A stretch of 62,120 bases of DNA from Alphaproteobacteria bacterium (lineage in GTDB: Bacteria; Pseudomonadota; Alphaproteobacteria; Rhizobiales; Amorphaceae). The notes under the pieces are model-generated. The model saw nothing but the letters and a program-made list of their open reading frames with translations, had not been told where the DNA came from and made no database searches. Below, in pieces: positions 50,995 to 62,120 of the stretch. The stretch lies in contig JAUIJH010000011.1 of the NCBI GenBank assembly GCA_030431335.1, positions 1 through 62,120 of the forward strand, written 5' to 3'. Numbering within the stretch: the stretch's first letter is position 1; each line of letters begins with the position of its first letter. The position numbers and the translations under genes were made by a program.

Positions 50995-52722
50995 ATGGCG
51001 CGCCGCAAGGGGAGCGAGCCGCGCCGGGCCGGCGTTGGCGCGCTGGCCGGCCTTGCCGTGCGCCAGAGCGGGGCGGCCGTGATGGCCCGCGTCGGCGCCG
51101 CGCTGTGGCAGCGCAAGCTCGCCGGCACCCCCTCGCGCATCCTGTTCGCGCCCGAAACGCTGCTCGATTGCGATGCCGCCGTCGCTGCCGACATCTATGC
51201 CGGTGTCTTCAACCTCGCCGGCGAGAGCGTCGACAGCGCCGGCCGCTCGCCGTTCTCGCTCGAGCCGCCGTCGCCGGCGTGGGAGCGGGCGCTGCACGGC
51301 TTTTCCTGGCTCATCCATCTGGAGGCCAACGCGTCGGAGCTGTCCTCCACCAACGCGCGGGCGCTGTGCGAGGAGTGGCTCGCGGCCAAGTCCGCGCAAT
51401 CGCGCCGGGCGCAGGAGCCGACGGTCACGGCCTCCCGCCTGACGGCCTGGCTGGTGGAATCGCCGCTGCTGCTGGCCGGCGCCGACACCCAGTTCCGCCT
51501 CACCTTCATGCGCGCCATTGGGCGGCATCTGCGCCGGTTGGAGCGCGCGGCCACGCGCCTGCCGCCCTCGCTGGCCAAGATCGAGGTGGTGTCGGCGCTG
51601 GCGCTGGCGGGCACCGTGCTCGCCGATCAGACGCGCCTGCAACGATGGGCGCTGTCCTACCTCGGCGAATTGCTGCGGGCCCAGGTGCTGCCCGACGGCG
51701 GCCACCTGTCGCGCAACCCCGAAGCGCTGGTGCGGCTCCTGTCGCTGTTGGTGCCGGTGCGCGAGGCGCTGGTGCGGCGCCAGCAGCCGATCCCGCCCCA
51801 TATCGGCGGCGCCATCGACAAGATGCTGCCGATGCTGCGCTTCTTCACCCATACCGACGGCCACCTCGCCGCCTTCCACGGCGCGCACCCCGTTGCAACG
51901 CGGGTGCTGAAGGCGCTGGACGGCTACGACGACATCAAGGGCAAGGCCAGCGAGAACGCCCGCTACAGCGGTTTCCAGCGCCTGGAGGCGGGCGACACGG
52001 CGGTGCTGGTGGACACCGGCCTCGCGCCGCCGCCCGCCTTCGCGCGCGAGGCGTACGCGAGCGCGCTGGCCATGGAGCTGTCCCACGCGGGCACGCGCCT
52101 CGTGGTCGGATGCGGCGCGCTGGGGGAGGCGCGCGCGGCCTGGGTCGATGCGGCCCGCGCCACCGCCGCCCAGTCGACGCTCACCTTGTCCGACCGCTCG
52201 TCCGCGCGCGTCCTGGGGCTGTGGCCGTTGACCAGGGCGCTCGGCCCGGTGCTGTTCGCCGGCCCGCGCGCCGTGGAGGTGACGCGCGAGCCCTATGGGG
52301 TGCGCGCCGTGCACGACGGCTACCGCAGCCATTTCGGCATCCTGCACGAGCGGACGCTGGCGCTGGCGGAGGACGGGCTGTGGCTCGACGGCACCGACCG
52401 TGTCCTCGGCAACGACAAGCTCGCCGGCGCGCCGTTCGCCATCCGCTTCCACCTTTATCCCGGCATCCGCGTGCGGCTCGACAAGCCGCGCCGCAACGCG
52501 ATGCTGCGCTTGCCCGACGGTGCGCTGTGGATGTTCGGCCTCGATGAGGGGCCGATCCTTGCGCTGGAGGACAGTGTGGTGCTCACCGAACCGCACAAGG
52601 TGCGGCGCACCGTACAGATCGTGATCGCCGGCAACACGTTGACCGACGACACGATCCGCTGGCACATCGCCCGCCATGCCACGCCGGTCGGCGAGGGCCC
52701 CCGCGAGAAGGACGAAACGTAG
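50995..52722 (+). CDS. heparinase II/III family protein
   Basis: A 575-residue polysaccharide-lyase-type protein, common between rsmB and purH in Hyphomicrobiales. The N-terminal alpha/alpha-toroid half has WERALHGFSWLIHLEAN, LGELLRAQVLPDGGHLSRNPEAL and RFFTHTDGHLAAFHGAH. The C-terminal beta half has ARYSGFQRLEAGDTAVLVDTG and DGYRSHFGILHERTLALAEDG. No signal peptide is visible, so it may act on cytoplasmic or cell-wall-derived glycans; activity not shown. ATG 50995 preceded by GGGGCGG; purH begins immediately after its stop. Confidence 0.9.
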   Translation: MARRKGSEPRRAGVGALAGLAVRQSGAAVMARVGAALWQRKLAGTPSRILFAPETLLDCDAAVAADIYAGVFNLAGESVDSAGRSPFSLEPPSPAWERALHGFSWLIHLEANASELSSTNARALCEEWLAAKSAQSRRAQEPTVTASRLTAWLVESPLLLAGADTQFRLTFMRAIGRHLRRLERAATRLPPSLAKIEVVSALALAGTVLADQTRLQRWALSYLGELLRAQVLPDGGHLSRNPEALVRLLSLLVPVREALVRRQQPIPPHIGGAIDKMLPMLRFFTHTDGHLAAFHGAHPVATRVLKALDGYDDIKGKASENARYSGFQRLEAGDTAVLVDTGLAPPPAFAREAYASALAMELSHAGTRLVVGCGALGEARAAWVDAARATAAQSTLTLSDRSSARVLGLWPLTRALGPVLFAGPRAVEVTREPYGVRAVHDGYRSHFGILHERTLALAEDGLWLDGTDRVLGNDKLAGAPFAIRFHLYPGIRVRLDKPRRNAMLRLPDGALWMFGLDEGPILALEDSVVLTEPHKVRRTVQIVIAGNTLTDDTIRWHIARHATPVGEGPREKDET

Positions 52723-54312
52723 ATGACTTCCGAGCTGCCCGTGCGCCGCGCCCTCCTGTCGGTCTCCGACAAGACCGGCCTTGCCGAATTCGCCGGGCGC
52801 CTGGTGGCGCTGGGCGTGGAACTGGTGTCGACCGGCGGCACGGCGCGCGCGTTGCGCGAGGCGGGCTTTACGGTGAGCGACGTCGCCGCCGTGACCGGTT
52901 TCCCCGAAATGCTCGACGGGCGCGTGAAGACGCTGCACCCGGCCGTGCACGGCGGCCTGCTCGCCGATCTGTCCAACCCCGCCCACGTGGCGGCCTTGGA
53001 AGCGCATTCCATCGCCCCCATCGGCCTCGTGGTGTGCAACCTCTACCCGTTCGAGGCGGCCATCGGCACCGGCAGGAACGAGGCCGAGATGGTCGAGGTG
53101 ATCGACGTCGGCGGCCCGACCATGACGCGCGCCGCGGCGAAGAACTTCCACAGCGTCGGCATCGTCGTCGATCCGGCCGACTACGATGCCGTCGCCGAGG
53201 CGATGGAGGCGGCGGCCGGCACGATCCCGCTCGCCATGCGCCGGCGCCTGTCGGCCAAGGCCTTCGCGCGCCTGTCGGCCTATGACGCGGCGATCGCCGG
53301 CTGGCTCGGCGGCGAGAGCGAGGCGGACGAGGTGGCCGTCGACCACACCGTCTGGCGCACCTTCGGCGGCCGGCGCATCCTCGAGATGCGCTATGGCGAG
53401 AACCCGCACCAGTCGGCCGGCTTCTACGCCGCTGCGCAAGGGGGCGGCCTCGCGGGGGCGCAGGTGGTCCAGGGCAAGGCGCTCTCCTACAACAACGTCG
53501 CCGACGCGGACGCGGCCTTCATGGCGGCGGCCGAGTTCGCCGGCGCGCCCGCGGTGGTCATCGTCAAGCATGCCAACCCGTGCGGCATCGCGGTGGGGGG
53601 GAGCCTCGCGGAGGCCTATCGCAAGGCGCTCGCCTGCGACCCGGTGTCGGCCTTCGGCGGCGTGATCGCCCTCACCGAAGCGCTGGACGCCGAAACCGCC
53701 ACCGCCATCGCCGCAATCTTCACCGAGGTGGTGATCGCGCCGGCGGCGAGCCCGGAAGCGCTCGCGATCCTCGCCGGCAAGCCGGGCGTGCGCGTCCTCC
53801 TCTCGGGCGCCTTGCCGGATCGTGGCGCGTTGACGGTGAAGAGCGTCAGCGGCGGCTATCTGGTGCAGGGGGGCGACGCGGGCGGCCTTGCCGCCGGGGC
53901 GGGCGACGTGGTCACCGAGCGCGCGCCGACCGAGGCGGAGTGGGCCGACCTCCGCTTCGCCTGGCGCTGTGTGAAGCCGGTCAAGAGCAACGCCATCGTG
54001 TTCGCCAAGGGCGGGGCGACGGTGGGCGTGGGCGCGGGCCAGATGAGCCGCGTCGACGCGGCCCGCATCGCGGTGTGGAAGGCCGCCGACACCGCCCGCG
54101 AGGCCGGCGAGGGCGAGACGCGCACCATCGGCGCGGTGGCCGCCTCCGACGCTTTCTTCCCCTTCGCCGACGGCCTGGAGGCCATCGCCGAGGCGGGCGC
54201 CACCGCGGTGATCCAGCCCGGCGGCTCGCGCCGCGACCAGGAAGTCATCGACGCCGCCAACGCCCGCGGCCTCGCCATGGTCTTCACCGGCATGCGCCAC
54301 TTCCGGCACTAG
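52723..54312 (+). CDS. purH: bifunctional AICAR formyltransferase / IMP cyclohydrolase PurH
   Basis: Last two steps of de novo purine synthesis: AICAR to FAICAR, then to IMP. The 529-residue enzyme has the MGS-like cyclohydrolase domain ([42 protein letters not shown]) and the formyltransferase domain ([40 protein letters not shown] with catalytic Lys-His region). The start ATG follows the previous stop with no gap. Full usual length. Confidence 0.97.
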   Translation: MTSELPVRRALLSVSDKTGLAEFAGRLVALGVELVSTGGTARALREAGFTVSDVAAVTGFPEMLDGRVKTLHPAVHGGLLADLSNPAHVAALEAHSIAPIGLVVCNLYPFEAAIGTGRNEAEMVEVIDVGGPTMTRAAAKNFHSVGIVVDPADYDAVAEAMEAAAGTIPLAMRRRLSAKAFARLSAYDAAIAGWLGGESEADEVAVDHTVWRTFGGRRILEMRYGENPHQSAGFYAAAQGGGLAGAQVVQGKALSYNNVADADAAFMAAAEFAGAPAVVIVKHANPCGIAVGGSLAEAYRKALACDPVSAFGGVIALTEALDAETATAIAAIFTEVVIAPAASPEALAILAGKPGVRVLLSGALPDRGALTVKSVSGGYLVQGGDAGGLAAGAGDVVTERAPTEAEWADLRFAWRCVKPVKSNAIVFAKGGATVGVGAGQMSRVDAARIAVWKAADTAREAGEGETRTIGAVAASDAFFPFADGLEAIAEAGATAVIQPGGSRRDQEVIDAANARGLAMVFTGMRHFRH

Positions 54313-54357
54313 CACCCGCCGGCGTCGATCACGCGTTTTTCATTGCCCGGCGGGTGC
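54312..54357 (+). terminator. inverted repeat and T tract after purH
   Basis: An 11-bp perfect inverted repeat GCACCCGCCGG/CCGGCGGGTGC (54312-54322 and 54347-54357) encloses a small hairpin GCGT-cgatc-ACGC followed by GTTTTT (54335-54340). The inner hairpin plus T tract is the most terminator-like signal in the window; the outer pairing could compete with it. Confidence 0.5.
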
Positions 54358-54505
54358 CGGCGGGAATTGCCGTCGTGCCGGCGGCGTTCGGGGCGGTTCG
54401 CCTGGGGTGCTGCCGGGCCACCGGAGCGCGGCTATCGGCCCGGGCGTCATGCGTCTTTCGGTCCGCATTGACGGCCGTTGCCGGCGCGTGTCCAATCGCA
54501 CTGTC

Positions 54506-54545
54506 GCGCGATGCCGGCATGCCGAAATGCGACGAGGCATCGCGC
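54506..54545. promoter_or_regulatory. 10-bp inverted repeat upstream of the oligopeptide transporter operon
   Basis: GCGCGATGCC (54506-54515) pairs perfectly with GGCATCGCGC (54536-54545); the loop starts with the palindrome CGGCATGCCG (54515-54524). It ends 28 bp before the ATG of the binding-protein gene. An operator or leader hairpin is likely. The remaining gap from 54358 shows no gene. Confidence 0.4.
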
Positions 54546-54573
54546 CGTTGGCCCACGAACCCCGGAGGCAGCG

Positions 54574-56163
54574 ATGCGGCGCACGGCAAGGCTCACAATG
54601 ACGGCGTTGGTGGCGCTCGCGCTTGGCGCGGCAGCCCACGCGGAGGCCGCCACCTACTACCGCGGCTCCTCGGGTGATCCGGAAACGCTGGACACGCACA
54701 AGACGTCCACCGTCGTGGAGGCGCATATCCTGCGCGATCTGCTCGAGGGGCTGGTCATCAACGACGCCAAGGGCGGCATCGCGCCGGGCGTGGCGACCAG
54801 CTGGGAGGTGTCGGACGACGGCCTCACCTACATGTTCCACCTGCGCGACGATGCCAAATGGTCCGACGACAGCCCCGTCACGGCCGGCGATTTCGTCTAT
54901 TCGCTGCGGCGGATCATGAACCCGGAAACGGGCGCGAAATACGCCAACATTCTCTATCCGATCAAAAATGCGGAGGCCATCAACAAGGGCGATATGGCGC
55001 TCGACAGCCTCGGCGTGGAGGCGGTCGACGACCAGACGCTCCAGATCACGCTGGAGGCGCCGACGCCCTATTTCGTCGAGCTGCTGACCCACCAGACCAG
55101 CCTGCCGGTGCATCCGCCGAGCGTGGAGAAATTCGGCAACGCCTTCGTCCAGCCGGGCAATTTCGTTTCCAACGGGCCCTACAAGCTCGTCTCCTTCACC
55201 CCCAACGACAAGCTGGTGATGGAGAAGAACCCGAGCTTCCACGACGCGGACAGCGTCGCCATCGACCGGATCGAGTATCTGCCCTTCGAGGAGCGGGCGA
55301 CGTGCCTGCGCCGCTTCGAGGCGGGGGAGGTGCACTCGTGCCAGGAGGTCCCGCGCGAACAGCTCGCCTCGATCAAGACCCGCCTCGGCGACCAGCTTCA
55401 CGTCGCCCCGTTCCTGGGCACCTACTACTATGCCGTCAACGGTGCGCATGCGCCGTTCGACGATGTGAGGGTGCGCCAGGCGCTGTCGATGGCGGTCGAC
55501 CGCGAGTTCCTGGCCGAGGAGATCTTCTCCGGTTCGATGCTGCCGGCCTATAGCCTCGTGCCGCCGGGAGTGTCCAACTACGTGGAGGATCAGCCGGAGC
55601 TGGCCTACGCGCACGATTCCATGCTGGACCGCGAGGACGAGGCGATCCGCCTCCTGGGCGAGGCCGGCTTCGGCCCGGACAACCCGCTGAAACTCGAGAT
55701 CAGCTACAACACGGCCGAGGACCACCGTAACACGGCCACCGCCATCGCCGAGATGTGGCGCCCGCTCGGCGTCGAGGTCACCTTCAACCAGCGCGACCTG
55801 TCGGCCCACTACGCGATGCTGCGGGACGACAAATCGCACCAAATCGCCCGTGCCGGGTGGATCGGCGACTATGCCGACCCGCAGAACTTCCTCTTCCTCA
55901 ACCAGTCCGACAACCCCGGCTTCAACTACGGCGCCTACGACAACCCCGAGTATGACGAGCTCATGGGCAAGGCGGCGATGGAGACCGACCTCGACAAGCG
56001 CGCCGCGCTGCTTGCCCAGGCCGAGGGTCTGTTCCTGCGCGATGTGCCGCAGATCCCGCTCCTCTACTATTCCTCCACCTCGCTGGTATCGCCGAAGCTG
56101 AAGGGGTGGGAGGACAACGTGCGCAACGTCCATCCGACCCGCTTCATGTCGATCGACGACTAG
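54574..56163 (+). CDS. oligopeptide ABC transporter substrate-binding protein, OppA-like
   Basis: Family 5 SBP, 529 residues. Signal peptide TMTALVALALGAAAHAEA; mature start YYRGSSGDPETLDTHKTSTVVEAHILRDLLEGL is OppA-like. YMFHLRDDAKWSDDSPVTAGDFVYSLRRIMNPETG and DDVRVRQALSMAVDREFLAEEIFSG are family signatures. Probable cargo: oligopeptides, including murein peptides. ATG 54574 has CGGAGG upstream; ATG 54598 is possible. A strong hairpin separates it from the permease. Confidence 0.94.
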   Translation: MRRTARLTMTALVALALGAAAHAEAATYYRGSSGDPETLDTHKTSTVVEAHILRDLLEGLVINDAKGGIAPGVATSWEVSDDGLTYMFHLRDDAKWSDDSPVTAGDFVYSLRRIMNPETGAKYANILYPIKNAEAINKGDMALDSLGVEAVDDQTLQITLEAPTPYFVELLTHQTSLPVHPPSVEKFGNAFVQPGNFVSNGPYKLVSFTPNDKLVMEKNPSFHDADSVAIDRIEYLPFEERATCLRRFEAGEVHSCQEVPREQLASIKTRLGDQLHVAPFLGTYYYAVNGAHAPFDDVRVRQALSMAVDREFLAEEIFSGSMLPAYSLVPPGVSNYVEDQPELAYAHDSMLDREDEAIRLLGEAGFGPDNPLKLEISYNTAEDHRNTATAIAEMWRPLGVEVTFNQRDLSAHYAMLRDDKSHQIARAGWIGDYADPQNFLFLNQSDNPGFNYGAYDNPEYDELMGKAAMETDLDKRAALLAQAEGLFLRDVPQIPLLYYSSTSLVSPKLKGWEDNVRNVHPTRFMSIDD

Positions 56164-56168
56164 CATCG

Positions 56169-56194
56169 ACGCCGCGGGCCGAAACCCGCGGCGT
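56169..56194 (+). promoter_or_regulatory. intercistronic hairpin after the OppA-like gene
   Basis: Perfect 10-bp stem ACGCCGCGGG/CCCGCGGCGT with loop CCGAAA, between the SBP stop (56163) and the permease start (56203). Likely sets higher SBP than permease level by message protection, as in many transporter operons. Confidence 0.55.
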
Positions 56195-56202
56195 TCGCCG
56201 TC

Positions 56203-57126
56203 ATGCTCAGTTACGCGCTTCGCCGGCTCCTCGGTGCCGTCCCCACGATCTTCGTGATCATCACCATCGCGTTCTTCCTGATGCGGGTGGCGCCGGGCGG
56301 GCCGTTCGATCAGGAGCGCACGCTCGAGCCGCAGGTGATGGCCAACCTCCAGGCCGCCTTCGGGCTCGACCTGCCCTTGTGGCAGCAATATCTGCGCTAT
56401 CTCGGCAACCTCGCCACGGGGGATCTGGGCCCGAGCTTCGTCTATCGCGACTTTTCGGTGCAGCAGCTCCTGGGGGCGGGATTGCCGATCTCGGTGCAGC
56501 TGGGCGTGTCGGCGCTGGTGCTGGCGCTGATCCTCGGCGGCACGCTCGGCGTGATCGCGGCGCTCAGGCAGAACTCGCCGGTCGATTATCTGGTGATCGC
56601 CGTCGCCACCTTCGGCATCACGGTGCCGAACTTCGTGGTGGCGCCGGTGCTTTCGCTCGTGTTCGGCGTGTGGCTCTCGGTGTTGCCGGCGGGCGGGTGG
56701 CAGGATTTCAGCCTCGCCCACATGGCGCTGCCGGTGATCACGCTGGCGCTGCCGCAGGTGGCGGTGATCGCCCGGCTCATCCGCGGCGCCATGCTGGAGG
56801 CGCTGCGCTCGGACCATGTGCGCACCGCGCGTGCCTACGGGCTGCCGCTCACCATGGTGGTGGGCGTCCACGCGCTCAGGGCCGCCTCGCTGCCGGTGCT
56901 GTCCTATCTCGGCCCGGCGGCGGCGGCGCTCCTGACCGGCTCGGTGGTGGTGGAAACCATCTTCGGCATCCCCGGCATCGGCCGCTACTTCGTGCAGGGC
57001 GCACTCAACCGCGACTACACGCTGGTGATGGGCACGGTGGTGATCGTCGCCGTGTTCGTGGTGATCTTCAATCTCCTGGTGGATCTCCTCTATGCCGCGG
57101 TGGACCCCCGGGTGCGCTATGGCTGA
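56203..57126 (+). CDS. oligopeptide ABC transporter permease, OppB-like
   Basis: A 307-residue permease. It begins MLSYALRRLLGAVPTIFVIITIAFFLMRVAPGGPFDQER, then NLQAAFGLDLPLWQQYLRYLGNLATGDLGPS and the EAA loop ARLIRGAMLEALRSDHVRTARAYGLP. Six membrane segments. The OppB mark is APGGPFDxER. It overlaps the next gene by 8 bp. Confidence 0.95.
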   Translation: MLSYALRRLLGAVPTIFVIITIAFFLMRVAPGGPFDQERTLEPQVMANLQAAFGLDLPLWQQYLRYLGNLATGDLGPSFVYRDFSVQQLLGAGLPISVQLGVSALVLALILGGTLGVIAALRQNSPVDYLVIAVATFGITVPNFVVAPVLSLVFGVWLSVLPAGGWQDFSLAHMALPVITLALPQVAVIARLIRGAMLEALRSDHVRTARAYGLPLTMVVGVHALRAASLPVLSYLGPAAAALLTGSVVVETIFGIPGIGRYFVQGALNRDYTLVMGTVVIVAVFVVIFNLLVDLLYAAVDPRVRYG

Positions 57127-58242
57127 CATCGCGCACGATCTCGCCCAGGCCCCCAAGGGCCGTTCGCTGTGGGCGACGGCCTGGCTCCGGCTGCGGCGCA
57201 ACAAGGCCGCGATGGCGAGCCTTGTCGTCCTCGTCCTCTACGCGCTCCTGGGCATCTTCGGCCCCTTGCTTTGGATCCACGACTACCGCAGCGTCTACAC
57301 CAACTACGTGCGCGCCCCGGCGAGCCTCACGCCCTATCCCCGCGCCGAGGCCATCATCCCCGGCGCCGAGGCGGCGCTGGCGCGGGCGCGGCTCGACGTG
57401 ACGAGCGTCGAGTTCGACGGCGGCACGGTGCGCGTCGCCGTCACCTCCGCGCGCGAGATCGACCCGCGCGTGACGCGCTATCTCGACCGCTCCGATTTCT
57501 TCTCCGGCGCACGCGTCGCCGACATGGCGGCGGACGGCAAAAGCGCGCTGCTGGAGGCGGACGTGGCGCGTCTTCTGTTCGTGTTCGGTACCGACCAGAA
57601 CGGGCGCGACCTTGCCGCCCGCATCCTCATATCGATCCGCATCTCGATGCTGATCGGCGCGCTCGCCACCTCCGTCGCGCTGGTGATCGGCGTCGTCTAC
57701 GGCGCGACGGCCGGCTTCCTCGGCGGGCGGATCGACAACGTCATGATGCGGGTGGTCGACGTCATCTATTCGCTGCCGTTCATCTTCTTCGTCATCCTGC
57801 TGGTGGTCTTCTTCGGCCGCAACATCGTGCTGATGTTCATCGCGGTGGGCGCGGTGGAGTGGCTCGACATGGCGCGCATCGTGCGCGGGCAGACGCTGTC
57901 GCTGCGCCGGCGCGAGTTCGTGCTGGCGGCCGAGGCTCTCGGCGTGCGCCGGCGGGCCATCGTGCGCCGGCACATCATTCCCAACGTGCTCGGCCCGGTC
58001 ATCGTGTTCGTGACGCTGCTGATCCCCAAGGTCATCCTCCTGGAGAGCTTCCTTTCCTTTCTGGGGCTCGGGGTACAGGAGCCGCTCACCAGCCTCGGCG
58101 TGCTCATCTCGGAGGGGGCGCGCAACATGCGCGCGGCGCCCTGGATGCTGATCTATCCCTCGATTGCGCTCACCGTGCTCCTGTTCGCCCTCAATTTCCT
58201 GGGCGACGGGCTCCGCGATGCGCTCGACCCGAAGGATCGCTG

Positions 58243-58243
<1 letters not shown>
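57119..58243 (+). CDS. oligopeptide ABC transporter permease, OppC-like, with long first periplasmic loop
   Basis: A 374-residue permease. [38 protein letters not shown] is the OppC N-terminus; the permease core resumes at [23 protein letters not shown]. Between them lies about 110 residues ([14 protein letters not shown], then a polar domain [19 protein letters not shown] and YLDRSDFF), where most OppC/DppC have 30-45. This extra piece reads as a small soluble periplasmic domain. Start ATG 57119 overlaps OppB by 8 bp. Confidence 0.93.
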
Positions 58244-59859
<1,616 letters not shown>

Positions 59860-59884
59860 ACTGCGGAACCGCGGGAGGGGCGGA

Positions 59885-59899
59885 CGGCGCTGCGCGCCG
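59885..59899 (+). terminator. hairpin after the oligopeptide transporter operon
   Basis: Perfect 6-bp stem CGGCGC/GCGCCG with TGC loop, 25 bases past the ATPase stop, followed by GCATCGTCTGC. No T tract. The rest of the gap up to rnhA (to 60120) shows no gene. Confidence 0.3.
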
Positions 59900-60120
59900 G
59901 CATCGTCTGCTAGGGCGAGGAGTTTCCCTCCTCGCGCTCCTTCCGCCTCGCCGGCGGGCAGGGGTCCAGCCCTTGGGTCCCTGCGGGACGGGGCTGGAAC
60001 CCTGCGCCAATGCTGGGCCGGGCCGCGACGAGCTCAAGGGGTTCGCTGCGCCCGTCCTCGCCATGCTCGGCTGTCGCCTGCGCGTGGCTGCGGGCGGCCC
60101 CTTGACCTCGCAGCAGCCCG

Positions 60121-60569
<449 letters not shown>

Positions 60570-60573
<4 letters not shown>

Positions 60574-61535
60574 AGCGCGAGGCCGTATTCGGACGCGCGC
60601 GCGACGCCGCCGTGGAAGCGCAAGCGCTCCAGGTAGGGCCGGGGGTCCTTCGGCGTGACGAGCGCGCCTTCGGGCACGCGCAGCCAGTCGTGCAGGCGCG
60701 TCAGCAGGAAGCGCAGCGCCGCGCCGCGGCACAACACCGGCAGCGCCTCGATCTCGTCCGCCCCGAGCGGGCGCACCGCGTGGTAGGCGGTGGTGAGCGC
60801 GCGCGACTTGGTCACGTTGAAGGCGCCGTCCTCCTCGAAGCACCACGCGTTGAGGCAGATGGCGAGGTCGTAGGCGAGGAGGTCGTTGCAGGCGAAATAG
60901 AAGTCGATGATGCCGGACAGTTTTTGCCGCATGAAGAAGGCGTTGTCCGGGAAGAGGTCGGCATGGATCACGCCCGCGGGGAGGGTGTGCGGCCAGTTGG
61001 CGGCGAGATATTCGAGCTCGCCGTCAACCTGGGCGGCGAGGCCCGGTAGCACGCTGTTGGCCTTGTCGTGCGACTGGGCGAACAGCGGCGCCCACGCGTC
61101 GATGCCGAGGCCGTTCTTCCGCGTCATCGAAAAATCGAGCGCCGCGTTGTGCAGCGCGCCGAGGCCCCGCCCCAGCTCCGCGCAAAGCAGCGGGCTCGGG
61201 CGCCGCGCGGCGACACCGTCGAGAAAGGTGACCATCGCGGCCGGGCGCCCGCACAGCTCCGAAATCAGCGCGCCGTCACGGCGCGGCACGGGGCGCGGCG
61301 TCGCCAGGCCCTTGTCGGCGCAGTGGGCCATGAGGTTGAGGAAGAAGGGCAGCTCGTCGGCCCGCACGCGCTGCTCGTACAGCGTCAGGATGAAGGTGCC
61401 CTTTTCGGCGCGCACCAGATAATTGGTGTTCTCGACGCCCTCGGCGATGCCCTTGGCCGACAGCAGTTCGCCGACGTCGTAGGCACCGAGGAACGCCGAC
61501 AACGCCTCGTCATCGACGTGAGTATAGACAGCCAC
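60570..61535 (-). CDS. thrB: homoserine kinase (APH-fold type)
   Basis: Phosphorylates homoserine for threonine synthesis. The 321-residue enzyme is the aminoglycoside-phosphotransferase-fold ThrB of alpha- and gammaproteobacteria: [41 protein letters not shown] at the start, the catalytic loop [14 protein letters not shown] and [24 protein letters not shown]. Start GTG 61535 lies 11 bp after ispH. Order ispH-thrB-rnhA is a fixed set in the group. Confidence 0.96.
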
Positions 61536-61546
61536 TTCGGTTCAGC

Positions 61547-62120
61547 TCAGCTCACGACGGTTCCGACGGCAGCGTCCTCGCGCAACTTGCGCGGCAAGGC
61601 GAACTGGATCGTCTCCTCGGCGACGCGCGCCGTCTCCAAGGTCAATTCGAAGGTCTTGGAGAAGAACTCCAGCACCTCCTCCACCAGCGTTTCGGGGGCG
61701 GAGGCCCCTGCGGTGATGCCGAGCGTCTTCACGTTGGCGTAGCGCGCGATGTCGATGTCCTTGGCCCGCTGCACCAGCGTCGCCTGCGGGCAGCCCGATT
61801 TCAGCGCCACTTCGCGCAGGCGCTGCGAGTTGGACGAGTTCGGCGCACCGACGATGATCATCGCATCGCACTTGGGCGCGGCCAGCTTCACCGCTTCCTG
61901 GCGGTTGGTGGTGGCGTAGCAGATGTCTTCCTTGTGCGGGCCGACGATCTCGGGGAAGCGGTCCTCCAGCGCGGCGACGATGGAGCGCGTGTCGTCCACC
62001 GAAAGCGTGGTCTGGCTGATCCACGCGAGATTGCCCGGATCGGTGACGTTGAGTGCGGCAACGTCGCGCACCGTCTCGATCAGCGTCACCGCGCCCTCGG
62101 GGAGCTGGCCCATGGTGCCC
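61547..62120 (-). CDS. ispH: 4-hydroxy-3-methylbut-2-enyl diphosphate reductase IspH (C-terminal part)
   Basis: Last enzyme of the MEP isoprenoid pathway; converts HMBPP to IPP and DMAPP using a 4Fe-4S cluster. About 190 C-terminal residues are in the window and the frame is open to the edge, so the N-terminus lies beyond 62120. Visible: [30 protein letters not shown] (one of the three cluster cysteines), [17 protein letters not shown] and [16 protein letters not shown]. An ATG at 62113 is internal, not the start. Confidence 0.95.
   Translation of the reverse strand, partial: GTMGQLPEGAVTLIETVRDVAALNVTDPGNLAWISQTTLSVDDTRSIVAALEDRFPEIVGPHKEDICYATTNRQEAVKLAAPKCDAMIIVGAPNSSNSQRLREVALKSGCPQATLVQRAKDIDIARYANVKTLGITAGASAPETLVEEVLEFFSKTFELTLETARVAEETIQFALPRKLREDAAVGTVVS

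Noticed and set aside
50692..54315. Very long open frame (over 1200 codons) antisense to rsmB, the heparinase-like gene and purH
   Set aside because: A by-product of high GC3 in the true genes. The sequence is His/Arg/Gly-rich with no recognisable domain, and the opposite strand holds unmistakable purH.
54340..57204. Long open frame (about 950 codons) antisense to the oligopeptide SBP and OppB genes
   Set aside because: Same cause; composition typical of reverse-strand shadow frames.

Overview
The window is a high-GC, densely packed bacterial chromosome segment. Gene content and order point to an alphaproteobacterium of the Hyphomicrobiales (Rhizobiales): ispH-thrB-rnhA; the MoxR/DUF58/DUF4159 set next to DUF1285, a CoA-pyrophosphatase and a tRNA CCA-adding enzyme; and histone-deacetylase-like protein-xseB beside tlyA. 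The genus cannot be fixed from the sequence alone. I see no rRNA, insertion sequence, prophage, integrase or CRISPR array. Apart from one tRNA-Pro(GGG), everything recognised is protein coding plus small repeats and hairpins.

Layout. 1-4.3 kb: 3' end of exoD, tRNA-Pro, a small secreted protein, DUF2842, heme A synthase (ctaA) and O-acetylhomoserine sulfhydrylase (metY). 4.4-12 kb: a minus-strand block of tightly coupled genes. These are Sua5-type tRNA threonylcarbamoyladenylate synthase, histone-deacetylase-like protein, xseB, an MFS transporter, a SCO copper chaperone, a 43-residue membrane protein missed by length cut-offs, TlyA, an RNA methyltransferase and a SAM methyltransferase. 12-18.7 kb: acyl-CoA dehydrogenase, typA, small hypotheticals, a gene-free region with degenerate repeats, a three-repeat secreted protein and a nitroreductase. 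18.9-21.6 kb: a MarR regulator, DMT exporter and aminotransferase.

21.7-27.7 kb is a catabolic or salvage operon: an NMT1/THI5-type ABC transporter, cytosine deaminase-like amidohydrolase, FAD-linked oxidase and NAD(P)H oxidoreductase. 27.8-35.7 kb runs the other way: a Rid-family protein, a 27/28-bp tandem repeat, a creatininase-family amidohydrolase and a dipeptide-type ABC transporter with a homocysteine S-methyltransferase-like gene between its permease and ATPase genes. These two clusters are the best candidates for undescribed pathways.

36-47.6 kb: acetyltransferase, VOC protein, the membrane-anchored MoxR/DUF58/DUF4159/large-membrane-protein operon and the DUF1285-CoAse-DUF6111-CCA set. 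47.7-54.3 kb: acetyltransferase, htpX (with a structured 5' region), rsmB, heparinase II/III-like protein and purH. 54.5-59.9 kb: a second oligopeptide ABC transporter with a fused double ATPase. 60.1-62.1 kb: rnhA, thrB and the C-terminal part of ispH.

Many neighbours share ATGA, GTGA or TTGA stop/start overlaps, so long polycistronic, translationally coupled units are the rule. Function calls rest on recognising families from translated sequence. No database search was run.
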